From the NCBI RefSeq assembly GCF_001021045.1, contig NZ_CP011545.1, positions 2,294,001 to 2,358,000 of the forward strand: a stretch of 64,000 nt of DNA, in the 5' to 3' direction. The position numbers and the translations under genes were made by a program. The notes under the pieces were generated by a model. That model ran no database searches and was not told the origin of the DNA. It worked only from the letters and a program-made list of their open reading frames with translations. Of the stretch, positions 28,344-37,259 are shown one piece after another (the first letter of the stretch is position 1; every line of letters begins with the position of its first letter). Origin of the DNA: Corynebacterium testudinoris. GTDB taxonomy: Bacteria; Actinomycetota; Actinomycetes; Mycobacteriales; Mycobacteriaceae.

Positions 28344-29617
28344 ACCCTTATCTCACCCTGCACGGCTGGCAGCGCGATGTCGCGGCGGTAGAAGGAACTA
28401 TCGAGGTCAATGTTGGCGATGGTGGCGTAGGCATCCGCGCGCGCATCCTCGAGGGTCGGACCCACGCCGAGGATATTGAGCACCCGGCCACCACTAGACA
28501 CGAGGGTGCCGTCCGCAGTGCGGGCGGTGCCTGCGTGGAGGACCCGGGCGGCGTCGAAAAGCATCTCTCCACTGATCTCATCGCCGGTGCGCGGCGACTC
28601 CGGATAGCCCGCGGCGGCGAGCACGACCGTGAGGGCGTAGGCATCCGACCAGGTCAGTGGCGGCAACTGCGCCAGGGTGCCGTTGGCCACGGCGGCCAGG
28701 ACGGTGGCCAGCGGGGACTCCAGCAACGCCAGGACGGCCTGAGTTTCCGGATCACCAAAGCGGGCATTGAACTCCACGACCCAGGGGCCATCGGTGTCCC
28801 AGGCCAGACCGGCGTAGAGGAGACCGGAGTAAGGAGTGCCGCGCCTGACCATCTCGCGGGCGACGGGCACGCAGACCTCGTCGACGATGCGCTGCACGCC
28901 ATCGGCCGGCAACCACGGCAGCGGCGTGTACGCGCCCATGCCGCCAGTGTTGGGGCCCTCATCGTTGTCGAAGGCGCGCTTGTGATCTTGCGCGGGCAGC
29001 AACGGGACCACCGTCTCACCATCGACCAGGCAAAACAGCGACACCTCCGGCCCGGAGAGGAAAGACTCCAACAGCACGGGGTTGCCCAGGGAATGCACGG
29101 CGCGGACATGCTCCAAGGCCGCCTCACGGGAAGGCGTCACCACCACGCCCTTGCCACCGGCCAGGCCATCATCCTTGACCACCCAGGTCGGGCCGAAACG
29201 ATCAATCGCCGCCTCGATCTCGGACTCAGACGCGCCCGGGAGGACCTGCTCCGCCTGCGCGGTCTTCACGCCCGCGGCCTCCATGACCTCCTTGGCAAAC
29301 TTCTTCGACCCCTCCAGCTGCGCCGCCGCCTTGCTCGGGCCGAACACCGCGAACCCAGCCGCACGCAGATCATCCGCCACGCCCGCGACGAGGGGGATCT
29401 CCGGGCCGATGACCACCAGATCAGCCTCGATCGAGGTAGCCAGCGCCACCATCGCCGCACCATCATCCACCGCCCCGGCCGAAGAGTGCACCGTGGCTAA
29501 GTCCGCCATCCCGCCGTTTCCGGGGGTGACGTGAAGCTCAGTGGTGGCGGGGTCCGCTGCCAGGCCCTTCAGGAGGGCGTGTTCGCGGCCGCCCGATCCG
29601 ATCACGAGAATGCGCAT
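28340..29617 (-). CDS. purD: Phosphoribosylamine-glycine ligase
   Basis: GAR synthetase, step two of purine synthesis, joining glycine to phosphoribosylamine with ATP. From ATG 29617 the 425-residue product starts [15 protein letters not shown], the family's N-terminal nucleotide-like loop. An ATP-grasp domain follows, with [15 protein letters not shown], the FSLF-like substrate segment and [22 protein letters not shown] for metal binding. The ten residues upstream in the open frame are not conserved. It is the first gene of the purD-aminotransferase-purB-purC unit. Confidence 0.97.
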   Translation of the reverse strand: MRILVIGSGGREHALLKGLAADPATTELHVTPGNGGMADLATVHSSAGAVDDGAAMVALATSIEADLVVIGPEIPLVAGVADDLRAAGFAVFGPSKAAAQLEGSKKFAKEVMEAAGVKTAQAEQVLPGASESEIEAAIDRFGPTWVVKDDGLAGGKGVVVTPSREAALEHVRAVHSLGNPVLLESFLSGPEVSLFCLVDGETVVPLLPAQDHKRAFDNDEGPNTGGMGAYTPLPWLPADGVQRIVDEVCVPVAREMVRRGTPYSGLLYAGLAWDTDGPWVVEFNARFGDPETQAVLALLESPLATVLAAVANGTLAQLPPLTWSDAYALTVVLAAAGYPESPRTGDEISGEMLFDAARVLHAGTARTADGTLVSSGGRVLNILGVGPTLEDARADAYATIANIDLDSSFYRRDIALPAVQGEIRV

Positions 29618-29686
29618 GGGGTGCAGTCTAATCGGTAGCCCTCCCAACCGCGCCGACTACTAACCCACGCAGGTAGCCTAGGTTCC

Positions 29687-30112
29687 ATGAGTAGCGTGTT
29701 CACCAAAATTATCAATGGCGAGCTGCCCGGCCGCTTCGTTTACCGCGACGACCAGGTCGTGGCCTTTCTCACCATTGAGCCTCTGCGATACGGCCACGTC
29801 CTCGTCGTCCCCATCAAGGAGGTCGACCGGTGGACCGATCTCCCGCCGATGCTGTGGATGGCCCTCAACGATGTCGCCCAGAACGTCGGCCGCGCCGTGC
29901 AAGAGGCGTTCGACGCTCCCCGCGCCGGCTACGTCATCGCCGGATTCGACGTCCCCCACGCCCACATCCACGTCTTCCCCACCGACCGGATGAGCGACTA
30001 CGACTTCTCCCAGGCCCTGGCCATGGATGCCACCGACCCGGCCCAGATGGACGCCGCCGCCACGAAGATTCGCGCGATCCTCGACACCGATGAGAACGGA
30101 CTGCCCCTCTGA
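29687..30112 (+). CDS. HIT family nucleotide-binding protein
   Basis: Small histidine-triad hydrolase or transferase acting on nucleoside phosphoramidates or dinucleotides. The 141-residue product has the N-terminal IINGELPGRFVYRDDQVVAF helix/strand and the active-site triad HAHIHVFP near residue 97. The start is ATG 29687. It is divergent from purD and 32 bases upstream of a lipase-like gene, probably in the same transcript. Confidence 0.93.
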   Translation: MSSVFTKIINGELPGRFVYRDDQVVAFLTIEPLRYGHVLVVPIKEVDRWTDLPPMLWMALNDVAQNVGRAVQEAFDAPRAGYVIAGFDVPHAHIHVFPTDRMSDYDFSQALAMDATDPAQMDAAATKIRAILDTDENGLPL

Positions 30113-30144
30113 CGTTCCTGCGCTGGGTCCCCCACCGCGGGCGC

Positions 30145-30714
30145 TTGCCGGACTTTCCCGAGTTCCCTGGCACGCCCGTCGTGCTCGTCCACGGCCTGAT
30201 GGGCTCGCCGGGCAACTTCGAACGCACCGCCCGCGCCCTCATCGCCCGTCGCATCCCCGTCGTCGCGCCAGCCTACGGCCGCCGCGGCACCGTCTCCTTG
30301 GATGACTCTTTAACAGAGCTTATCGACGCCCTCCCTCCCGCAGCTCCCTTCGACATCGTCGGCCATTCCCTCGGCGCCCTCCTGGGGCTGCGGATTGCGC
30401 ACCGCTTCCCCGGCAAGGTCCGCACGTTGGTCGGCCTGGGCGCCACGTTCCGTGGCTTACCCAACCCGCCCAACCAGCTCTTTTCCCTCAGCGCCCGTGC
30501 CTTCCTGGGCCGCGGCGCCACCGAGTTGATGCGCCCCATCGAGGCCACCGAACCAGCCGGTACTCGCGTCGTCTCCATCATCTCCGACCGCGACCACTAC
30601 GTCCCCCGCTCCTCCAGCGAACTCGGCGAGATCATCAACGTCCACGGCATCCGCCACGAATACCTCCCCGGCCTCGCCGACGAGACCATCCAGGCCCTGC
30701 GATGGACCCCATAG
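30145..30714 (+). CDS. Alpha/beta hydrolase (lipase class 2-like)
   Basis: A 189-residue hydrolase of the alpha/beta fold. VVLVHGLMGSPGNF is the oxyanion loop, and the nucleophile Ser lies in the GHSLGAL elbow. A DRDHYVP segment and a conserved DHYVP-type acid/base region follow. No signal peptide is visible from the TTG at 30145, which is the only standard start in the frame, so a non-standard or earlier start cannot be excluded. It overlaps the ferredoxin gene by 13 bases. Substrate is unknown; short-chain lipids or esters are the likely class. Confidence 0.75.
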   Translation: MPDFPEFPGTPVVLVHGLMGSPGNFERTARALIARRIPVVAPAYGRRGTVSLDDSLTELIDALPPAAPFDIVGHSLGALLGLRIAHRFPGKVRTLVGLGATFRGLPNPPNQLFSLSARAFLGRGATELMRPIEATEPAGTRVVSIISDRDHYVPRSSSELGEIINVHGIRHEYLPGLADETIQALRWTP

Positions 30715-30986
30715 AACACACCGCCCGCGTCGACGGCGTGGAGTACCACTTCGCCTGGCCCGCCGACCGCACGCTTCTCGACGCCCTCCTCGACCACGCC
30801 ATCCCCGCCTACTACTCCTGCATGGAAGGTCACTGCGGCACCTGCCAATGCACCCTCACCGGCGGCGCATCAACCATGGACAACAACGAGGTCCTCTCCC
30901 CCTACGAGATCAAGCACGAAGACCAAACTCTCGCCTGCCAAACCCGGCGGAAGGACGACGGGCCCTACCGGGTGGAGTTTGAGTGA
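30702..30986 (+). CDS. Plant-type 2Fe-2S ferredoxin
   Basis: A 94-residue single-domain ferredoxin. The cluster ligands are CMEGHCGTCQC (three Cys in a C-x4-C-x2-C spacing) and the fourth Cys in LACQTRR. Electron carrier for an unidentified oxygenase or reductase; no partner oxidoreductase gene is adjacent. ATG 30702 lies inside the end of the lipase-like gene, so translation is coupled. Stop is 10 bases from the convergent ABC permease gene. Confidence 0.9.
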   Translation: MDPIEHTARVDGVEYHFAWPADRTLLDALLDHAIPAYYSCMEGHCGTCQCTLTGGASTMDNNEVLSPYEIKHEDQTLACQTRRKDDGPYRVEFE

Positions 30987-30996
30987 CCAATGTGGG

Positions 30997-31821
30997 TTAC
31001 CCGAGGATGTCGCGGCGGGATAGCACCCAGGCGGTGATGCCAACGAGAACTATCGACAGACCCCACAAGAGCGCGAGCCCACCCCAGTCGAAGCCCTCTG
31101 CGAGCGGGTCGCGGCCAAACGCCCAGTAATAAGGAGAGAAGATGGTTAACCAATCCAGGTTGTCACTCGTGCCGCCGACTGTGTTGAGACCGTAGCCGAC
31201 CACCGCGATGCCTGCTCCGGCACCGATGGCCCAGGAGCGACGCCCCGTCATCGCCCCGAATGCCAGAGCGGCGAGCCCCGACACGAGACCGAGGGAGACC
31301 CAGGCAAGGGTGGTAGCCAGGAGGTTTGCTCCGGACAGATCGAGTTCGGCCGGGGTATTGAGCACGAAGATCAGCAGGAATGCCACGGCACCGAGAGCGA
31401 GCATTTTGACGATGAGCGCGGCTGCGCTTTCGAGCGCGTACTGCGTGCGCCCGACGGCATGGGCAAGAGTGAGCTCGAGCCTCCCGGATTCCTCGGTACC
31501 CGCGATGAATGCTGAGCCCCAAGAGATACTGGCGATCGCCGCAAGCACGAACCCGAGCAAGCCGAAGAACGCCGCTTGGGTATAGCCAGCGCCGCTGGCG
31601 ATCTGATCGAACCCAAGTGCGTTGACCAGTTCGGACGGGAGGCCGTCAATCAACTGCGCGAGATCTGGAGACTGCAACGAGGGGAACAACGGCAGATACA
31701 GGCCGATCACCACCGCGATGCCGACCGACCATCCAAGTTGCCCGCGCCAGCCGTCCACCAGGTGCCGGGAGAAGATCGGAGCTGCCGCTTTGGAAACGCG
31801 AGTGTTCATTGTTGTAGTCAT
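30997..31821 (-). CDS. ABC-2 type transporter permease
   Basis: Membrane subunit of an ABC exporter, 274 residues with six predicted helices. It begins with an N-terminal cytoplasmic stretch, then GWSVGIAVVIGLYLPLF. Overall it resembles permeases that work with drug or antibiotic-resistance ATPases; the substrate is unknown. Its ATG overlaps the ATPase gene by 4 bases. The operon TetR-ATPase-permease (32.7-31.0 kb) is a typical self-regulated efflux unit. Confidence 0.88.
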   Translation of the reverse strand: MTTTMNTRVSKAAAPIFSRHLVDGWRGQLGWSVGIAVVIGLYLPLFPSLQSPDLAQLIDGLPSELVNALGFDQIASGAGYTQAAFFGLLGFVLAAIASISWGSAFIAGTEESGRLELTLAHAVGRTQYALESAAALIVKMLALGAVAFLLIFVLNTPAELDLSGANLLATTLAWVSLGLVSGLAALAFGAMTGRRSWAIGAGAGIAVVGYGLNTVGGTSDNLDWLTIFSPYYWAFGRDPLAEGFDWGGLALLWGLSIVLVGITAWVLSRRDILG

Positions 31822-32744
31822 GGGGTGCCGTCCTTTCGTGTGTAGAGATCGAGGATCGACTCTTCGAGGTCTGGTTCTTCGATCGTGAGGTCACGCACAG
31901 TGAACTGCGCAAGAGCTTTCACCACCGGATCGGCTTCGCCTCGGAGGGTGGCCGTGATCCGCACTAAACCACCCGAAGCAGTCGGTTCCGTGACGAGGTC
32001 ATCCACTGTTGGCACGGCCGACAGCGTAGCCCTCACCGTGTCGGTGGTGGCTTCAGCAAGCACGGCGCGCAGGTGGGAAACGCTGGAGAGCCGCAGCGAC
32101 GACACGTCGCCGTGGGCCACAATCTTGCCCCCGGCGAGCACCGCCACGTCATCGGCCGTGTGCTGAATCTCCGTCAGGATGTGCGAACTGAGCAGAACCG
32201 ATTGGCCCGCCTCGCGTGCCTCCCGCACCATCGCCAGGAATTCCCGTTGGATCAGAGGGTCCAGGCCACTGGTCGGCTCGTCGAGGATCAACAACTCGGG
32301 ACGGTGCATGAAGGCTTGGATCAGCCCCAGCTTCTGCCGGTTCCCCTTCGACAACGCACGCACTGGCCGGTTGAGATCAAGATCCAGCCGTTCAGCCAGC
32401 GATTCGATCATGCCCGGCTCGACCGGGCCGCTGATCTGAGCCAGATGGCGCAAGAGGGTGCCGCCCTGGATGCGTTCGGCCAGCTTCAACTCACCAGGCA
32501 GGTAGCCGATCCGACGCCGCAGCGCCGTACCCGAACTCCGCGGTGCGCGACCGAGGACCAACAATTCGCCAGCGGTAGGACGGATGATGTCTACCAGCAT
32601 CCGCAACACCGTCGTCTTGCCCGCACCATTCGGGCCAATCAACCCGAACACCGAGCCTTGGTCGACGCGCAGGCTGATTCCATCGACGGCGAGATGCTTT
32701 CCGTATTTCTTCTGCAACTCTCGTGTCTCAATAACAGCGCTCAT
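31818..32744 (-). CDS. ABC transporter ATP-binding protein
   Basis: ATPase of the same exporter, 308 residues. Walker A is GPNGAGKTTVLRML, the signature is in VRALSKGNRQKLGL, and Walker B is LLILDEPTSGLDP, with the H-loop LLSSHILTE. A C-terminal extension of about 90 residues resembles the regulatory domain of drug-export ATPases of the CcmA/NatA class. It overlaps the permease at one end and the TetR gene at the other by 4 bases each. Confidence 0.95.
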   Translation of the reverse strand: MSAVIETRELQKKYGKHLAVDGISLRVDQGSVFGLIGPNGAGKTTVLRMLVDIIRPTAGELLVLGRAPRSSGTALRRRIGYLPGELKLAERIQGGTLLRHLAQISGPVEPGMIESLAERLDLDLNRPVRALSKGNRQKLGLIQAFMHRPELLILDEPTSGLDPLIQREFLAMVREAREAGQSVLLSSHILTEIQHTADDVAVLAGGKIVAHGDVSSLRLSSVSHLRAVLAEATTDTVRATLSAVPTVDDLVTEPTASGGLVRITATLRGEADPVVKALAQFTVRDLTIEEPDLEESILDLYTRKDGTP

Positions 32745-33415
32745 GTCTGAGATCCCTTTCCTTCGTCAGGTACGGCCTCGCTCTGTCCGGCGAGGGCATT
32801 TCGAGCCGCCGTCAGCAGCTCCGAGTTGGCATAGAGACCCTCGGTGAAGATCTCGAGTGTCGGGAGCGTGAGCCGTGCCGCGCCCTCAGCGGAGAAGGGG
32901 TCAGCCCCCAAGGCCTGTGCGAAGCGATCGCGGACGAGGAACTGCGAAATTCCAAACACGGTCACCAGCATCGCGGTCGCCTCAGGGTCAGACGCAGGCA
33001 TGATCGACCCAGTCTCACGCCCAAGGGCCAGGTTCCGCTCCGTGCTCGCCACTAGTCGGGTAAACAGTTCGTCACCGGCCTTACCCGGTTCGACCAGTAG
33101 ACGCGCAAGGTAGCTAAACTTCGGCCCCGCGCTCGTCGCTTCGGCCAGTAGCGCCTGCACCAAGTCCGCGGAGGGAGTCTCCGCTGAGGCGAATCGCTCA
33201 TCAATCAGCTTCGCGATCACATACTCGTCGCAGACGCGCCGCAACTCATCCTTCGACCCGAAGTGGTGGATCACCAGACCAGGGCTAACCCCGGCGGATT
33301 CCGCGATCGCCTTCACGCTCGTCTTGTGGAACCCCCGTTCCGCGAACAACTCGATCGCCGCGTCTCGGATCCGGGCGCGCCCCGTCAAATCGGAGGGCTC
33401 AGATACTGAATGCAT
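32741..33415 (-). CDS. TetR family regulator of the ABC exporter
   Basis: A 224-residue TetR-type repressor. The N-terminal helix-turn-helix region is RARIRDAAIELFAERGFHKTSVKAIAESAGVSPGLVIHHFGSKDEL, split as helix 1 to the recognition helix; the C-terminal ligand/dimer domain is helical. It is the first gene of the operon and its ATG immediately follows a palindrome (33418-33429), so autorepression is likely. The inducer is unknown. Confidence 0.92.
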   Translation of the reverse strand: MHSVSEPSDLTGRARIRDAAIELFAERGFHKTSVKAIAESAGVSPGLVIHHFGSKDELRRVCDEYVIAKLIDERFASAETPSADLVQALLAEATSAGPKFSYLARLLVEPGKAGDELFTRLVASTERNLALGRETGSIMPASDPEATAMLVTVFGISQFLVRDRFAQALGADPFSAEGAARLTLPTLEIFTEGLYANSELLTAARNALAGQSEAVPDEGKGSQT

Positions 33416-33417
33416 AG

Positions 33418-33429
33418 TTAGTAGACTAA
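33418..33429. promoter_or_regulatory. Palindromic operator candidate of the TetR-ABC operon
   Basis: TTAGT (33418-33422) and ACTAA (33425-33429) are perfect inverted halves around AG. The site lies 3 bases upstream of the TetR ATG and overlaps TAGTCT, a -10-like box on the minus strand, so bound repressor would block a leaderless promoter. Confidence 0.55.
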
Positions 33430-33693
33430 ACGGCCATTCAGCTCCTAGTCAAGACCTCGTCCCGCCTCCTGGTTCAATACCGAAATACTTGCAACCGTGC
33501 ACACTTCTCGTCATGGGCGAATGCCGTGTGATATCACCACGTCGAGGTCACTCCCGTTGAGCCCTGCAGAACGGTTGAAGGAGCCCTTTCCGGAGCGTGA
33601 AATCACCCGAGGCGTCACCGAGCAAACGCCCAAAGGAGGGCAAGTTTGCGGAACCGCCCGTAACCGTCGCTGGCCATCCCTATTGTTATATTC

Positions 33694-35028
33694 ATGGACC
33701 TCACTCCCCGCCTTCACCCCAATCCCGAGCTTGCGGAGGGCGAAGCCCGCCCGACGATTCTCAACGCTTACTTCGGTCGATTCGGTGGCCAGTTCGTACC
33801 GCCCATGCTGCTGCCAGTTCTCGACGAGCTGGAACGCGCCTACGCCGTAGCTCTGGAGGATCCCCAGTTCCACGCCGAGTTGGACAAGCTGTACCGCTCC
33901 TATCTCGGCCGGCCCACTCCGATCACGGAGCTGGTCAACTTGCCGCGGGAGGGGAAGGCCCAGATCTTCCTCAAGCGTGAGGATCTTGTTCACGGTGGCG
34001 CCCACAAGGGTAACCAGGTGATGGCGCAGGCCTTGCTGGCTAAGCGCCTGGGTAAGACTCGACTCATCGCGGAGACCGGCGCTGGCCAGCACGGCACCGC
34101 CACGGCGATGGCGGCCGCCCGCTTTGGCATGAGCTGCACCATCTACATGGGCGCCCGCGACATCGCCCGCCAAACCGCCAACGTCTACCGCATGCGCCTC
34201 ATGGGCGCGGAGGTCGTCGCCGTCAATGAAGACGGAGGCAATGGGCTGCAAAATGCTGTCGACGTCGCCCTCATGGACTGGGTGGAGTCCTACGACACCA
34301 CCCACTACCTGCTGGGAACTGCTGCCGGTCCGCACCCCTTCCCCAGCTTGGTCAAGGAGTACCACCGGATCATCTCCAAGGAATCCCGCGCCCAGATCCA
34401 GGAGGAGACGGGCAGGCTTCCCGACGCCGTCATCGCCGCGGTCGGCGGCGGCTCCAATGCCATCGGCGCCTTCGCGGAGTACTACGACGATAAGGACGTC
34501 CAGCTCATTGGCGTCGAGCCCGCCGGCGAGGGACTCGATACCGGCAAGCACGGCGCCCCGCTGGAACGGGGTCGCGAAGGCATCCTCCACGGCTCGCGGT
34601 CGTATGTCATGCTCGGCGAGGGCGACGAGGACGTGCTCAACTCCCATTCCATTTCCGCTGGTCTGGATTACCCGGGCGTGGGCCCGGAACACGCGTGGTT
34701 GCTGGAGACCGGCCGGGCACAGTACGTCGGGGCTACCGATGCCGAGGCTCTCCAGGCCTTCCGGCTGCTCACTCGCTACGAGGGCATCATTCCGGCTCTT
34801 GAGTCTTCGCATGCTCTAGCGCACGCACTCAAGCTGGCCGAAGGCTCGACCGAGGAAAAGATCTACTTGGTCAATCTCTCCGGGCGAGGCGATAAGGACC
34901 TCAACTACGTGCGCCGACTGTTGGGTGACGCCGCAGATGAGGATCCGATGGTCCACCGCGTTGATGCTCCCAACGTCGCCGGTGCCATCGCTGACTTGGA
35001 GGCGGAACTAGAAGCCGAGCAGGGTTAG
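33694..35028 (+). CDS. trpB: Tryptophan synthase beta chain, stand-alone
   Basis: PLP enzyme making tryptophan from indole and serine. The 444-residue product is of the E. coli type: YFGRFGGQFVPPML opening, PLP Lys105 in HGGAHKGNQVMAQ, Glu127 in AETGAGQHGTA, phosphate loop GGGSNAIGAF and Ser in NLSGRGDKDLNY. About 35 residues (from roughly 407) extend past the end of the E. coli enzyme. No trpA or other trp gene is within the window. It may use free indole, act in salvage, or work with a distant TrpA. The promoter region before it (33430-33693) shows no leader peptide with tandem Trp codons. Confidence 0.93.
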   Translation: MDLTPRLHPNPELAEGEARPTILNAYFGRFGGQFVPPMLLPVLDELERAYAVALEDPQFHAELDKLYRSYLGRPTPITELVNLPREGKAQIFLKREDLVHGGAHKGNQVMAQALLAKRLGKTRLIAETGAGQHGTATAMAAARFGMSCTIYMGARDIARQTANVYRMRLMGAEVVAVNEDGGNGLQNAVDVALMDWVESYDTTHYLLGTAAGPHPFPSLVKEYHRIISKESRAQIQEETGRLPDAVIAAVGGGSNAIGAFAEYYDDKDVQLIGVEPAGEGLDTGKHGAPLERGREGILHGSRSYVMLGEGDEDVLNSHSISAGLDYPGVGPEHAWLLETGRAQYVGATDAEALQAFRLLTRYEGIIPALESSHALAHALKLAEGSTEEKIYLVNLSGRGDKDLNYVRRLLGDAADEDPMVHRVDAPNVAGAIADLEAELEAEQG

Positions 35029-36464
35029 TCCGCCATCCGCGGCAGCCGAACGATGAACTCGCTGCCCTCGCCGGGAACAGAGCTCACGGAAATGGTGCCG
35101 CGGTGGGCTTCGACGAGGGATTTGGTGATGGCCAGGCCGAGGCCGGAGCCGCCGGAGGCTCGGGAGCGGGAGGCGTCTTCGCGGTAGAAGCGTTCGAAGA
35201 TGTGGCTGGCGACGTCTGGGGGCATGCCGCGGCCGTCGTCACGCACGCTGACTAAGACGTCGTTCCCGTCGAGGGAGAGCTCGATGGAGACTGCGGCGGA
35301 TTCGCCGCCGTGGATGAGCCCGTTGGAGACGAGGTTGAGTAGGACTTGGTGGAGGCGGGCGGCGTCGCCTTCGACGATGGGGATGGAGGAGGTGGAGTTG
35401 ATGACGGCGACGGAGCGGCCGGGGAAGGCGGCGCGCGCGGAGCTGGCAACGGCGAGGGAGGTTTCCAGCAGGTCAACCTTGGCGCGTTCTAAACGGGCAC
35501 CTTCGGCTCGAGTGAGGGCGAGCAGGTCTTCGACGAGCAGGCTCATGCGTTGGGATTCGGCGTCGATTTTGCGGAAGACCAGGTCCACGTTATCGGTGGC
35601 GCCGGAGCGGTAGAGCTCGGTGTAGCCACGCACGGAGGTCAGCGGGGTGCGCAGTTCGTGGGAGGCGTCGCCGACAAAGCGACGCATTTGGGCTTCCTTT
35701 TCTTGCGCCGATTCGATGGAGTCTTGGAGTTGGCCGAGCATGATGTTGAGCGCGTAGGCGAGTTGGCCGACTTCGGTGCCGCGGGGCCATTGGGGGACGC
35801 GTCGGTCGAGGTCGCCGTCGGCGATGGCTTTCGCGGTGCGTTCGACTTCGCGCAGGGGTGCCATGGCTTGGCGGATGAAGTAGTAGCCCAGGAGCGCGAG
35901 GATCGCGAGGACGAGCAGGCTGATGACGGCTTGGACCATCGCCAGGCCAAGCAGGAGGGTGTGCTCGCCTTCCAAGGTGCGGGCGACGACTGTGGTCACG
36001 CCGTTTTCTCGGAAGGAGATGGCGCGGAAGCTCTCGTTGCTGGAGGAGTGGATCGTCCGCGGCGGCCCTTCCACTTCCAGGCCGGTCAGGTCGAGGCTGG
36101 GTCCGGGGTCGTTGAAGATGACGCTGGAGCCGTCATCGAAAAGCTTGAGCACCACGTAGTCCGACGGCGGGCGCGGGCCTCGGTCGGCGTTGAAGATGCC
36201 TTCGTTCCGAGCCCAGCCGCTGGCGGAGTTGATGAGTTCGTCGTCGACCTGGGCGTAGGTGACCTCGCGCATGATGGAGGAGACCGCCACCGAGCTGCCC
36301 GCCAGGCCTAGACCGGAGATGAGGACAATGATGATGACGAGCCAGGTCCGCAGGGGCAGATCGCGGTGGCCGAGGCGGAAGTTCCAGGTCGTCGATTCTG
36401 CTGTGAGGTCGCCGCGCCCGTAATCGGTTCCGGTTTCTGAGGCCGGGTAGGGCGGGATAGTCAC
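35025..36464 (-). CDS. phoS: Sensor histidine kinase, probably PhoS
   Basis: Membrane histidine kinase of 479 residues. Helices at about 40-63 and 172-196 bracket an extracytoplasmic sensor of roughly 110 residues. A HAMP linker (near 197-250), the H-box DASHELRTPLTSVRGY with His269, and a HATPase domain with NLVSNGLIHGG and GSGLGLAITKSLV follow. It overlaps the regulator gene by 4 bases. Identification as the phosphate-starvation kinase PhoS is an inference from C. glutamicum gene order (near trp/pqo/ddh) and from the pst operon in the same region. The 3' end overlaps trpB by 4 bases. Confidence 0.85.
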   Translation of the reverse strand: MTIPPYPASETGTDYGRGDLTAESTTWNFRLGHRDLPLRTWLVIIIVLISGLGLAGSSVAVSSIMREVTYAQVDDELINSASGWARNEGIFNADRGPRPPSDYVVLKLFDDGSSVIFNDPGPSLDLTGLEVEGPPRTIHSSSNESFRAISFRENGVTTVVARTLEGEHTLLLGLAMVQAVISLLVLAILALLGYYFIRQAMAPLREVERTAKAIADGDLDRRVPQWPRGTEVGQLAYALNIMLGQLQDSIESAQEKEAQMRRFVGDASHELRTPLTSVRGYTELYRSGATDNVDLVFRKIDAESQRMSLLVEDLLALTRAEGARLERAKVDLLETSLAVASSARAAFPGRSVAVINSTSSIPIVEGDAARLHQVLLNLVSNGLIHGGESAAVSIELSLDGNDVLVSVRDDGRGMPPDVASHIFERFYREDASRSRASGGSGLGLAITKSLVEAHRGTISVSSVPGEGSEFIVRLPRMAD

Positions 36465-37177
36465 TGGCGTGGTGTCCGCAGGACGTACCCGACTCCTCGG
36501 ACGGTCTGGATAAGCGGGACGTCGCCGGTATCAACTTTGCGGCGCAGGTAGGAGATGTAGGATTCGACGACGTTGCCGTCGCCGCCGAAGTCGTAGTGCC
36601 AGACGTTGTCGAGGATCTTCGACTTGGACAGCACAACCTCGGCGTTGAGCAGCAGGTAGCGCAGGAGGTTGAATTCGGTGGGTGAGAGCTCGACGACCTT
36701 GCCGGCCTTGATCACCTCGTGGGTCTCATTGTTGAGGGTGAGGTCGGCGTAGCTGATCGTGGCGTCGTCGCTGGCGTTGTCCACGAGGTGGCCGCGGCGG
36801 AGGATAACCCGCAGGCGGGTGATCACCTCCTCGAGGGAAAACGGCTTGGTCACGTAGTCATCCGCGCCGATGGTGAGGCCGTGGATCCGGTTTTCTACCG
36901 CGTCCTTGGCGGTGAGGTAGAGCACCGGACCATCGAGGCCTTCAGAACGGAGCTTGCCCAGCAGCTCAAAGCCGTCCATGCCGGGCATCATCACATCGAG
37001 GATGTAGGCATCGGGGTTGAACTCCCGGGCAATGCGGAGGGCTTCGGTCCCAGAGCTGGCGGTGCGCACTTCGAAGCCTTGGAATTTCAGGCTTACGGTG
37101 AGCAGCTCAACGATGTTGGGTTCGTCATCAACGACGAGGACCTTCACTTCGGGCTGGATTTCGTTCATGTTCTCCAT
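36461..37177 (-). CDS. phoR: OmpR/PhoB-type response regulator, probably PhoR
   Basis: Response regulator of 238 residues. The receiver domain has the phospho-acceptor Asp61 in AYILDVMMPGMDGF, the acidic pair VVDDEPN near residue 17 and KPFSLEE with the conserved lysine. The winged-helix DNA-binding domain ends with VVESYISYLRRKVD and TVRGVGYVLR. In corynebacterial naming PhoR is the regulator and PhoS the kinase; it would activate pstSCAB under phosphate limitation. ATG 37177 or ATG 37168 are both possible. The name depends on context, not on a diagnostic motif. Confidence 0.87.
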   Translation of the reverse strand: MENMNEIQPEVKVLVVDDEPNIVELLTVSLKFQGFEVRTASSGTEALRIAREFNPDAYILDVMMPGMDGFELLGKLRSEGLDGPVLYLTAKDAVENRIHGLTIGADDYVTKPFSLEEVITRLRVILRRGHLVDNASDDATISYADLTLNNETHEVIKAGKVVELSPTEFNLLRYLLLNAEVVLSKSKILDNVWHYDFGGDGNVVESYISYLRRKVDTGDVPLIQTVRGVGYVLRTPRQ

Positions 37178-37259
37178 TGTCCATCACTTTCACAGTCGAT
37201 GCCTCGATTGAACTCGATGGCTCTTCGACTGCCCTGGGTGAACTCTGGGAATTAGCTGA

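Noticed and set aside
33430..33693. Trp leader/attenuator before trpB
   Set aside because: No short ORF with tandem Trp codons and no alternative hairpin pair could be found.
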